DNA of 14,042 bases from Pseudomonadota bacterium (GTDB lineage: Bacteria > Pseudomonadota > Alphaproteobacteria > Rhizobiales > Methylopilaceae). The notes under the pieces are model-generated. The model did no database searches, had not been told where the DNA came from, and saw nothing but the letters and a program-made list of their open reading frames with translations. Numbering within the stretch: the first letter of the stretch is position 1; each line of letters begins with the position of its first letter. This document shows, one piece after another, positions 1 to 6,340 of this stretch. The translations under genes were made by a program, and so were the position numbers. The DNA lies in the NCBI GenBank assembly GCA_023388965.1, contig JAEWFF010000037.1:1-14042 (forward strand). Direction: 5' to 3'.

Positions 1-254
1 TCATCGACGAACTTGGCTTCGTGCCGTTGTCGAAGACCGGCGCCGAATTGCTGTTCGAGCTGATCTCGCAGCGCTATGAGCGCGGATCGACCCTGATCAC
101 CAGCAATCTGCCCTTCGATGAATGGACCGAAACCTTCGGTTCCGAGCGCCTGACCGGCGCGCTGCTCGACCGACTGACCCACCACGTCAGCATCCTCGAG
201 ATGAACGGCGAAAGCTATCGCCTCGCCAACAGCACAGCCCGCAAGCGGCGTTGA
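1..254 (+). CDS. istB: IstB-like ATP-binding helper of an IS21-family element (5' end outside window)
   Basis: This is the C-terminal part of the AAA+ ATPase that assists the IstA transposase in target choice and strand transfer of IS21 elements. The frame is open from base 3 and ends with TGA at 252-254. Visible motifs are the Walker B-type IDELGF at the very start, a sensor-like STLITSNLPFDEW segment, and the family-typical C-terminal stretch GALLDRLTHHVSILEMNG followed by SYR. About 83 residues are present of the roughly 250 usual for the family, so the start and istA lie to the left. The gene ends about 155 bases before the inferred right end of the element, which is normal for istB. The product call is secure; whether the element is intact cannot be judged here. 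Confidence 0.9.
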   Translation, partial: IDELGFVPLSKTGAELLFELISQRYERGSTLITSNLPFDEWTETFGSERLTGALLDRLTHHVSILEMNGESYRLANSTARKRR

Positions 255-296
255 TCTCGATCCAGACATCTCACGACGATTGGCCCTGACGGGCCA

Positions 297-348
297 GTGC
301 GCCATGGCACACGCCAGCTATGTGGAAAGCGCGCGTGCCATGGCGCAC
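297..348. repeat. 18-bp inverted repeat downstream of istB
   Basis: The arms 297-314 and 331-348 are reverse complements at 17 of 18 positions and are separated by 16 bases. Each arm contains the small palindrome GCCATGGC. It lies inside the IS21 3' region, after istB. It could form a strong hairpin acting as a terminator for istB, or it could be a protein-binding site. No run of T follows it, so a classical intrinsic terminator is not clear. Confidence 0.7.
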
Positions 349-445
349 ACCCTCACCAACTGGCCTGGTTTTGCTCCGCCGCCATGGCCGACTTTTGCGC
401 CGCCGTTGACAGGGACGATCAGTCTGCCGTTCTGCACGCAAAAAT

Positions 446-474
446 TGATCTGCTGCGAGGTTATGTGCGTAAAG
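446..474 (+). promoter_or_regulatory. Putative sigma-E (RpoE/ECF) promoter for the DUF2177 gene
   Basis: TGATCT at 446-451, an 18-base spacer and TAAAG at 470-474 match the architecture of three other promoters proposed here. From memory they resemble the TGATCC / TAAGA-type promoters used by Rhodobacter RpoE. The expected start is near 481, about 80 bases before the preferred DUF2177 start at 564. The site begins only 35 bases beyond the inferred end of the IS21 element, so the insertion left it intact. Confidence 0.55.
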
Positions 475-563
475 CAAAGAAAATGGCCCGAATAGCAGAA
501 GGTTCGCCCTATCTGCGGCGGCTGGACGACAACTGGCAGCTCAAGAATTTCGAGGGACTCCCC

Positions 564-968
564 ATGCTTCAAGTCGCGCTTCTCTATACTGCAACCGCCG
601 CGGTGTTTCTCGCTCTGGATGCGATAGGGATCCGGTTTCTCATCCGGCCGGTGTTCGAGCGCAATGTCGGCCATCTTCTTGCCGATCCGCTGCGGCTTGG
701 TCCGGCAGCGCTGTTCTATCTGGGATATATCGCCGGGCTTGTGTGGCTGGTTTCCTGGCCCGCGCTGAAGGGCAACGATCCCCTGCAGGCGTTGATCGGA
801 GGCATGGTCATCGGGCTGATGTGTTATGGTACCTATGAGATGACTAATTACGCCACGCTCGCCGACTGGTCGTGGGAGCAGGTCATCATCGATGGATTGT
901 GGGGCATGCTGCTGACCGGATTTTCAGCCTGGATTGGCGTTCTGGCACTTTCGGGGCGATTTAACTGA
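564..968 (+). CDS. DUF2177-family integral membrane protein
   Basis: This is a small multi-pass inner-membrane protein of 134 aa; its function is not known to me. Hydrophobic segments lie at roughly residues 1-24, 44-64, 71-90 and 112-132, so about four helices. Family-like features are the LDAIGIRFL region after helix 1 and the GTYEMTNYATL and W-rich segments. I chose ATG 564 because it has a Shine-Dalgarno sequence (GAGGGA, 552-557) and gives the usual family length and N-terminus; an in-frame ATG at 483 would add 27 non-hydrophobic residues. It converges on the SDR gene with a 4-base gap. DUF2177 genes are often found beside rpoE-chrR, photolyase and CFA-synthase-like genes, which fits this setting and suggests a role in photo-oxidative stress. 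Confidence 0.85.
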   Translation: MLQVALLYTATAAVFLALDAIGIRFLIRPVFERNVGHLLADPLRLGPAALFYLGYIAGLVWLVSWPALKGNDPLQALIGGMVIGLMCYGTYEMTNYATLADWSWEQVIIDGLWGMLLTGFSAWIGVLALSGRFN

Positions 969-972
969 ACGA

Positions 973-1707
973 TCAGCCCAAGCGTCGCAACAGGCGCAGC
1001 GAGAGCGCATAAGGCAAGGCCCGCACCAGCTTCATCACCCAGGTGAAGCGGCGCGGGAAATGGATCTCGAATCCCCGCCGCTGCATCCCGCGCAGCACCG
1101 CCTCTGCCGCCTGCTCGGGAGTGATGATTGCGGGCATGGCAAAGTCGTTTCTTGCTGTCAATCTGGTCTGGACGAAGCCAGGACAGACCAGCCGCACGTC
1201 CACGCGCGGTGCCAGTTCGACCGCAAGCGTTTCGGCCAGGTTGTTCACCGCAGCCTTGGTCGCTGAATAAGGCTGCCCCCCCGGCAGACCGATATAGCCC
1301 GCAACCGAGCCGAACAGCACCAACTGTCCACCGTCGCGCAGCAGCGGGGGGCATTGGCGGGCGACCTCGATCATGCCCAGGATGTTGACCCGCACCATCG
1401 CCTCGGCTTGGGCGGGGTCGATGTCGGCGACGCGACCGGGATCATAAAGCGCGGCGGTGCAGATGATCGCATCGAGCGGCGCCTCAAGCGCAAGCCGCTT
1501 CACCACCGCTGCCAGCGTTTCGGGTTGTCCCAGATCCAGCGGCAGGGCCTGCGCACCGCCGCATTCCGTGGCCAGCACCTCCAGCGCGTCACCATCGCGG
1601 GCGGAAAGGATCAGCTGCGCACCTTGCCCGGCCAGCGCCCGGGCAAGTGCAGCGCCGATCCCGGCGCTGGCACCAATGATCCAGATGCGGCGGCCTGCAT
1701 GGCCCAT
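973..1707 (-). CDS. Short-chain dehydrogenase/reductase (SDR family)
   Basis: This is a 244-aa NAD(P)-dependent oxidoreductase of the classical SDR fold. The nucleotide-binding motif GASAGIG is at residues 12-18, the structural Asn is in VN at 107-108, and the catalytic residues are Ser134 (GSVAGY), Tyr147 and Lys151 (YSATK), followed by the PG motif at 176-177. The C-terminus, after about residue 215, is basic and hydrophobic (FTWVMKLVRALPYALSLRLL) and may attach to the membrane. The start lies 3 bases after the chrR stop, so it is the third gene of the rpoE-chrR operon and probably translationally coupled. SDRs of this type recur in RpoE-ChrR neighbourhoods. The substrate cannot be told from sequence; a lipid-derived carbonyl is only a guess from context. 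Confidence 0.92.
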   Translation of the reverse strand: MGHAGRRIWIIGASAGIGAALARALAGQGAQLILSARDGDALEVLATECGGAQALPLDLGQPETLAAVVKRLALEAPLDAIICTAALYDPGRVADIDPAQAEAMVRVNILGMIEVARQCPPLLRDGGQLVLFGSVAGYIGLPGGQPYSATKAAVNNLAETLAVELAPRVDVRLVCPGFVQTRLTARNDFAMPAIITPEQAAEAVLRGMQRRGFEIHFPRRFTWVMKLVRALPYALSLRLLRRLG

Positions 1708-1710
1708 CCT

Positions 1711-2343
1711 TCAAATCCGGAAGATCGGCTGCAACAGCCGCGGGATCAGCGCGCGAAAGCGCAGGGGCGCATCTGTTGCCGCCAGGCAGATGCAAGGCTC
1801 GCCTGGGCCGGCCACGGGTTGGTGGTCGATCTCGTCATGCGCCACTTCTACGTCGCCGCGATGAAATGCGCCCGCACTGTCGGAAAAGCTGCCCTGCAGC
1901 ACCAGCGTCAATTCCTGCCCGCTATGCCCGTGTTCGGGCACGGCCTTGCCCGGCGGGATATACAACAACCGCAGCGAGCCTTCACGATCGGTGGTCAGGA
2001 TCTGCTGGCGGATGCCACCGCCCAACATGCGCCAGTGCGGCGGCCTTCCGCCCAATTCGTGCATCACAGCCGAGGGAAACGGGCCAGAGGCGCGCGGGGG
2101 CGGTTTCGGCGCCGGTGCGTCCAGTGCCGCCATCATACGGTCGCGTGCATCGGCGCGCAGGTTTGCACCCTCTGCACCCAGCAAAAACGCGCCGCCGATC
2201 ATGTCTGCCGCCTCGTGGCGGGCGCGGCATTGGTCGCAAAGTGACAGATGCGCAGCCACGACCACGCCGAAGGCATGTGGCAAGGTTCCAGCGCGATACG
2301 CGTCAAGCATGTCGTCGGGGATGTGGTGGCGGATGGCGGTCAT
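1711..2343 (-). CDS. chrR: ChrR-type zinc anti-sigma factor with cupin-like domain
   Basis: This is a 210-aa cytoplasmic anti-sigma factor that binds RpoE and releases it in response to singlet oxygen. The N-terminal zinc anti-sigma domain (about 1-80) has His6/His7 and the HX3CX2C motif His32-Cys36-Cys39. The C-terminal cupin-like domain (about 95-195) has His138, His140, Glu144 and His174. Their spacing (+2, +4, +30) equals that of the Zn ligands known in Rhodobacter sphaeroides ChrR (141, 143, 147, 177). Cys184 and Cys186 also match the paired cysteines near its C-terminus. All key residues are present, so it should be functional. The ATG overlaps the rpoE stop by the tetranucleotide ATGA, giving the stoichiometric coupling expected of a sigma/anti-sigma pair. 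Confidence 0.95.
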   Translation of the reverse strand: MTAIRHHIPDDMLDAYRAGTLPHAFGVVVAAHLSLCDQCRARHEAADMIGGAFLLGAEGANLRADARDRMMAALDAPAPKPPPRASGPFPSAVMHELGGRPPHWRMLGGGIRQQILTTDREGSLRLLYIPPGKAVPEHGHSGQELTLVLQGSFSDSAGAFHRGDVEVAHDEIDHQPVAGPGEPCICLAATDAPLRFRALIPRLLQPIFRI

Positions 2344-2888
2344 GGTGCTATCTTCTTCAGCTCGTGCCGGAGGCGTTCAAGGCCAAGGCGGATGCGGGAC
2401 TTGATGGTGCCAAGCGGCAAGCCCGTCATTTCACTGATACGGCTATGGGGAACGTCATCGAAATAGGCGGCGCGCAGCGCCTCGACCTGTTCGGGAGCGA
2501 GTCGCGCAAGTGCCTCGGCCAGGTGGCGCGCCTCCTGCTGCAGAGCGATGATCTGGTCTGCGTCGGGTTCCAGGCTCTCAAGCTCGGGCATCTCGTCGGG
2601 TTGTGCCAGCGGGCGGCGGCGCGCCATGTCGATGCGCCGGTTCCGGGCAATGCCATAGATCCAACCGGCCGCGTCGGCGCGATGCGGGTCAAACTGCCCT
2701 GCCTTGTGCCAGACCGCAAGCATCACATCCTGCACCACATCCTCGGCAGTGCCGTCGCGCAGCCCGCCGCGCAGCATCATCGCCTTGATCCTTGGGGCAA
2801 AATGGTCAAAGAGCCGTCCGAACGCCGCGCGGTCACGGCTGTCGCGGACAGCGATCAAATCTCGACTCAACTCGGAAAGATCACTCAT
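2340..2888 (-). CDS. rpoE: ECF RNA polymerase sigma factor, RpoE/ECF11-like
   Basis: This 182-aa ECF sigma factor is paired with ChrR and is probably the master regulator of the island. The sigma-2 region spans about residues 24-92, with the FDHFAPRIK and AEDVVQDVMLAVWHK segments and GWIYGIARNRRID. Sigma-4 spans about 124-176, with the helix-turn-helix in ISEMTGLPLGTIKSRIRLGL. I chose ATG 2888 (MSDLSELSRD) because it gives standard ECF length. The frame stays open upstream to 3071, so longer forms starting at 2948 or 3002 cannot be excluded; neither has a convincing Shine-Dalgarno sequence. Its stop overlaps the chrR start by ATGA. Autoregulation is likely through the candidate promoter at 3037-3009. 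Confidence 0.93.
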   Translation of the reverse strand: MSDLSELSRDLIAVRDSRDRAAFGRLFDHFAPRIKAMMLRGGLRDGTAEDVVQDVMLAVWHKAGQFDPHRADAAGWIYGIARNRRIDMARRRPLAQPDEMPELESLEPDADQIIALQQEARHLAEALARLAPEQVEALRAAYFDDVPHSRISEMTGLPLGTIKSRIRLGLERLRHELKKIAP

Positions 2889-3008
2889 CGGCTGCTGACT
2901 CACCACTGTGGCACCCACGGCACCGCTATCGACCAGTGGCGGTGCCATCGGACTGAGCGTTCTATAAGTGCAAGGCTCGACAGGTGCAAATGCAGTGTTC
3001 ATGCCATG

Positions 3009-3037
3009 CAGTACGGGTGACAAGGCGTAGCAGATCA
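3009..3037 (-). promoter_or_regulatory. Putative autoregulated sigma-E promoter of rpoE-chrR-SDR
   Basis: On the minus strand TGATCT (3037-3032), an 18-base spacer and TACTG (3013-3009) repeat the layout of the other sigma-E-like sites, with the weakest -10 element of the four. The expected start is near 3002, leaving a leader of about 110 bases before ATG 2888. The -35 element is 26 bases from that of the divergent promoter at 3064, so the two operons share one compact control region. Confidence 0.4.
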
Positions 3038-3063
3038 TTCTTACGGCAATTTTTCGGTTTGAT

Positions 3064-3092
3064 TGATCCAAGGCCAGGTTCCACGCGTAAGC
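3064..3092 (+). promoter_or_regulatory. Putative sigma-E promoter of the five-gene photo-oxidative stress operon
   Basis: TGATCC at 3064-3069, an 18-base spacer and TAAGC at 3088-3092. The expected transcription start is near 3099, giving a leader of about 20 bases with GGAG at 3109-3112 just before ATG 3118. This is one of the two sites with a full TGATCC, and it drives the genes most often reported as RpoE-dependent in Rhodobacter (photolyase and CFA-like enzymes). Confidence 0.65.
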
Positions 3093-3117
3093 TTGTCAAA
3101 GATTTAGTGGAGTCCAG

Positions 3118-4401
3118 ATGCCTTTTGACATCACCAACGGCGCGCCGCAGCGAATTGCCATCGTCGGCGGGGGCATATCGGGCCTGGCTTGCGCATGGGT
3201 TCTGTCGCGCCACCATCATGTTACGTTATACGAAGAAGCGATCCGGCTTGGCGGCCATGCGCGCACGGTTCTTGCCGGCAAGCGGGGCGATCAGCCGGTC
3301 GATACCGGGTTCATCGTGTTCAACCATGTCAATTACCCGCATCTGACGGCGATGTTTCGCGACCTTGACGTGCCAATCGTCAAAAGCGACATGAGCTTTG
3401 GCGTCTCGCTGGACGCTGGCGGGGTGGAATATGCGCTGCGGTCCGGCAATGCGCTGTTCGGCCAGCGCCGCAACATCGTGGACCCGCGCTTTCACCTGAT
3501 GATCCGCGACATCCTGCGCTTCAATGCCGGGGCCGAGGCCGAAGTGGCGGCAGCGCCCGAGATGACCATCGCCGCCCTGATCGCGCGGATGCGTCTGGGT
3601 GCACGATTTCGCGACCATTACCTTTATCCGTTCTGCGGGGCGATCTGGTCCACGCCCGAGCACGACATCGGGGCCTTCCCGGCCCGTGCGATGGTGCGGT
3701 TCATGCGCAACCACGGGCTATTGTCCCGCGGCCAGCATCACCGGTGGTGGACGGTGGACGGCGGCTCGATCTCCTATGTCGAGCGCCTGTTGGCGGCGCT
3801 GGTGCAGGCCGGAGTCGATCTGCGCCCCGGCACTTCCGTGGGGGCGGTCACGCGCAGCGGCGAGACCGTAACCCTGCGCGCCAAAGGGGCAGAGGCCGAA
3901 AGTTTCGATCATGTCATCCTTGCAACCCATGCCGATCAGGCGCTCGCGATGCTGAGTGATGCTGACGGGACCGAACAGGCCGCCCTTTCGGCAATCCGGT
4001 TCCAGCCCAACCACGCTGTCCTTCACGCAGACCCATCCGTGATGCCGCGCCGCCGCAGATGTTGGAGTTCATGGGTCAGCCGGGGCGATACCGGGCGAGC
4101 GGGTGTGGCCGTCACCTATTGGATGAACAGGCTGCAGAATATCCCGGACGACGATCCGCTGTTTGTCACGCTGAACGCGGGTGACGGGATCGACCCGCGT
4201 TTGATCTACGATCAGGTAACCTTCCGTCATCCGGTCTTTGATCTTACGGCGTTGGACGCACAGGCGCGGATTGCCGCGATGCAGGGCAATCGCAACACCT
4301 GGTTTGCTGGAGCATGGCTGCGCAACGGCTTTCACGAAGACGGCTTTGCCAGCGCCATGCGCATCGCGCGGCGGTTGCTGCCTGTGGCGGTGCTGCCATG
4401 A
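3118..4401 (+). CDS. FAD-dependent amine-oxidase-like oxidoreductase (NAD(P)-binding Rossmann, singlet-oxygen cluster type)
   Basis: A 427-aa flavoprotein of the amine oxidase / phytoene-desaturase-like superfamily. The N-terminal dinucleotide-binding motif is IVGGGISGLA (G17, G19, G22), with the ribose-binding acidic residue at the end of the next strand (YEE, about 38-40) and the GGHART motif at 45-50. The C-terminal FAD-contact motif is near 393-418 (FAGAWLRNGFHEDG, then AMRIAR). Length and both ends are complete. The start has GGAG eight bases upstream. It is first in an operon with DUF1365, a CFA-synthase-like methyltransferase and photolyase. In Rhodobacter, RpoE-dependent genes of this type are linked to modification of unsaturated phospholipid chains (methylated and furan fatty acids), so a lipid desaturation or oxidation role is plausible but not shown here. 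Confidence 0.9.
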   Translation: MPFDITNGAPQRIAIVGGGISGLACAWVLSRHHHVTLYEEAIRLGGHARTVLAGKRGDQPVDTGFIVFNHVNYPHLTAMFRDLDVPIVKSDMSFGVSLDAGGVEYALRSGNALFGQRRNIVDPRFHLMIRDILRFNAGAEAEVAAAPEMTIAALIARMRLGARFRDHYLYPFCGAIWSTPEHDIGAFPARAMVRFMRNHGLLSRGQHHRWWTVDGGSISYVERLLAALVQAGVDLRPGTSVGAVTRSGETVTLRAKGAEAESFDHVILATHADQALAMLSDADGTEQAALSAIRFQPNHAVLHADPSVMPRRRRCWSSWVSRGDTGRAGVAVTYWMNRLQNIPDDDPLFVTLNAGDGIDPRLIYDQVTFRHPVFDLTALDAQARIAAMQGNRNTWFAGAWLRNGFHEDGFASAMRIARRLLPVAVLP

Positions 4402-5177
4402 CCCTCGCCGCGCGGCTTGAGGCGGGTGAGGTGCTGGCGATGCCCGCGCTGGTGACCCATGCCCGGCGCGGTGCCCTGCGCCACACATTCCGTACCCATG
4501 CCGATCATCTGCTGCTGGCGCCTGAACATTTTCACCCGCCCCGGCTGATGGGGCATAACAGGTTTGGCCTGATCGCCTTTTACGACTCCGACCACGGCGG
4601 CCCGCGTGGCGCGGGCACCGGCGCCCACTGGGCCTGGGCGCAGTTCGGCGCGGCCGGGATCGCCCGCCGTCCGGGGCTGGTGCTGGTGCTGGTGACGCAG
4701 CCACGTTTCTTGGGCTACTGGTTCAACCCAGTCAGCTTCTGGATGCTGATCCAGGGCGACGCGCTGATCGCCGCGATTGCCGAGGTCAACAACACCTTCG
4801 GCCAACGCCACAGTTATCTGCTGGCCCGCCCCGACCTTGCGCCGATTACCGCTGAAACGGAACTGACCGCGCGCAAGGTGTTTCACGTCTCGCCCTTTCA
4901 GGACGTGGCGGGGGAGTATCATTTCCGCTTTGCCCTGCACCCCGACCGCATCGCCATCCGCATCGCACAACAGGACGGCGCGGGCGGCATCGACACCGCC
5001 ATGACAGGGCGCCTGGTGCCGCTGACCACCCTCGGGGTTCTTGCAACAAGTTTTCGCCGGCCGGGCGGTGCGCTGCGGGTGATTGCCCAGATCTATTGGC
5101 ACGCGCTGCGCCTGAAATTCAAAGGCGCTGCCTATCGCCGCGTTCCCACCCCACCCGATCAGGAAATCAGTCGATGA
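4398..5177 (+). CDS. DUF1365 family protein
   Basis: This 259-aa protein belongs to the DUF1365 family, which almost always sits between an FAD amine-oxidase-like gene and a CFA-synthase-like gene. Recognisable conserved segments are RFLGYWFNPVSFW (about 103-115), EVNNTFGQRHSY (129-140), KVFHVSPFQ, and a C-terminal IYWHALRLKFKGA. The start codon overlaps the upstream stop as ATGA, and the stop overlaps the next start in the same way, so the three genes are translationally coupled. Its biochemical activity is unknown to me. The constant linkage suggests it acts in the same lipid-modification step as its neighbours. Confidence 0.92.
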   Translation: MTLAARLEAGEVLAMPALVTHARRGALRHTFRTHADHLLLAPEHFHPPRLMGHNRFGLIAFYDSDHGGPRGAGTGAHWAWAQFGAAGIARRPGLVLVLVTQPRFLGYWFNPVSFWMLIQGDALIAAIAEVNNTFGQRHSYLLARPDLAPITAETELTARKVFHVSPFQDVAGEYHFRFALHPDRIAIRIAQQDGAGGIDTAMTGRLVPLTTLGVLATSFRRPGGALRVIAQIYWHALRLKFKGAAYRRVPTPPDQEISR

Positions 5178-6340
5178 GCCTTGCGACACGCTCCCTCAAG
5201 TCCCGCTTTCTTTCCGCCCTTGAAGGGATCGGCGATGGAATCCTGACCCTTACCACGCCCGAGGGCACGCGCCACCGCTTTGGCAGCGCCGGCCCCGAGG
5301 CGGACTTGCAGATCCGCGACTGGCGGCTGCTTCCGCGTCTGGCGCTGCGCGGCGATGTGGGCTTGGGCGAAGGCTGGATCGCCGGCGAGTGGCACAGCGA
5401 GACGCTGGAGGCGACGCTGTCGCTGGCCCTGCGCAACCTTGGCCTTCGGGCCGGTTGGGGAGAGCCGGGGCGGCTTCAGGCCATGCGAATGCGGCTGGTC
5501 GACCGACTGATGCGGCCAAACAGTCTGCGTGGATCGCGGCGCAATATCCGCGCGCATTACGATGTGGGGAACGAGTTCTACCAGTTGTGGCTTGATCCCG
5601 GCATGACCTATTCCTCGGCACTGTTTGGTGAAGGCGATGATCTGCCGCGCGCGCAGGCCCGCAAGAACGCGCGCATCCTGGCGCAACTGACACCGGGCGA
5701 AAGCCTGCTGGAAATCGGCTGCGGCTGGGGCGGGTTCGCCGAAGCTGCTGCGGATCACGGCCATGACGTGACCGCGATCACGCTGTCGCCCTCGCAAAAG
5801 GGCTATGCCGATGCCCGGCTGGATGGCCGCGCCGAGGTGCGGCTTCAGGATTACCGTCAGGTGACGGGCAGCTTTGACAACATCGTGTCGATCGAGATGA
5901 TCGAGGCGGTGGGAGAACGCTATTGGCCGACCTATTTCGCCACCCTCAAGGCGCGGCTGGCACCGGGTGGGCGGGCGGTCTTGCAGGCGATCACCGTGCC
6001 TGATGCCGAGTTTTCGGTATATCGCCGCCGCTCGGATTTCATCCGTCAGCATGTCTTTCCCGGCGGCATGCTGCCCTGTTCTGCGATCATCATCCATGAG
6101 GCCGCAAAGGCCGGGCTGCGCGTCCAAGACAGCCACGCTTTCGGCCCGGATTATGCCCGCACCTGCCGGATCTGGTGCGAGAGGATGATGCAACAGCGCC
6201 CGCGCATCGAGCGGCTTGGCTATGGTGACGCGTTCCTGCGCGGCTGGCAGTTCTATCTGGAGGGCTGCGCCGCTGCCTTTGCCACAGGGCGCTGCGATGT
6301 GGTGCAGGTGACGCTTGACCACGCGGATGCGGCGGCTTGA
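5174..6340 (+). CDS. Cyclopropane-fatty-acid synthase-like SAM-dependent methyltransferase
   Basis: This 388-aa enzyme of the CFA synthase / mycolic acid methyltransferase family transfers a methyl(ene) group from S-adenosylmethionine to double bonds of phospholipid acyl chains. It has an N-terminal lipid-associated domain (about 1-120), the conserved HYDVGNEFYQLWLD segment at 128-141, SAM motif I LLEIGCGWGGF at 178-188, SIEMIEAVGERYW at 239-251 (the loop that carries the active-site acidic residue in the family) and FIRQHVFPGGMLP at 289-301. It starts in an ATGA overlap with DUF1365 and is directly abutted by the photolyase gene. In Rhodobacter, RpoE-controlled paralogues make methylated and furan fatty acids rather than plain cyclopropane lipids, so the product is uncertain between these. 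Cell location is cytoplasmic, acting at the inner membrane. Confidence 0.92.
   Translation: MSLATRSLKSRFLSALEGIGDGILTLTTPEGTRHRFGSAGPEADLQIRDWRLLPRLALRGDVGLGEGWIAGEWHSETLEATLSLALRNLGLRAGWGEPGRLQAMRMRLVDRLMRPNSLRGSRRNIRAHYDVGNEFYQLWLDPGMTYSSALFGEGDDLPRAQARKNARILAQLTPGESLLEIGCGWGGFAEAAADHGHDVTAITLSPSQKGYADARLDGRAEVRLQDYRQVTGSFDNIVSIEMIEAVGERYWPTYFATLKARLAPGGRAVLQAITVPDAEFSVYRRRSDFIRQHVFPGGMLPCSAIIIHEAAKAGLRVQDSHAFGPDYARTCRIWCERMMQQRPRIERLGYGDAFLRGWQFYLEGCAAAFATGRCDVVQVTLDHADAAA

Larger units (their letters stand above)
1..411 (+). mobile_element. Right end of an IS21-family insertion sequence
   Basis: The element is recognised from istB plus two imperfect direct repeats, 361-380 and 385-404, which share TGGCC, a CTTTTGC-like core and CGCC, spaced 24 bases apart. 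IS21 elements typically carry repeated transposase-binding sequences of this kind at their ends and terminate in TG...CA. I place the right terminus at the CA at 410-411, so that it reads inward as TGTCAACGGCGGCGCAAAAG. The exact end is inferred, because the left end and target duplication lie outside the window. Confidence 0.65.

Noticed and set aside
271..563. Short open frames on both strands between istB and DUF2177
   Set aside because: They lie in the IS21 terminal region and the promoter region; none has a family resemblance or a good start signal.
1354..3020. Overlapping long plus-strand frames opposite SDR, chrR and rpoE
   Set aside because: These are antisense shadows of well-supported genes with low-complexity Arg/Ala/Gly-rich translations and no ribosome binding sites.
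3038..3067. Alternative minus-strand rpoE promoter using TAAGAA at 3043-3038
   Set aside because: The -10 is attractive, but the hexamer 17-18 bases upstream is TCAATC/ATCAAT, a poor match to TGATCC, so the TGATCT site at 3037-3032 was preferred.
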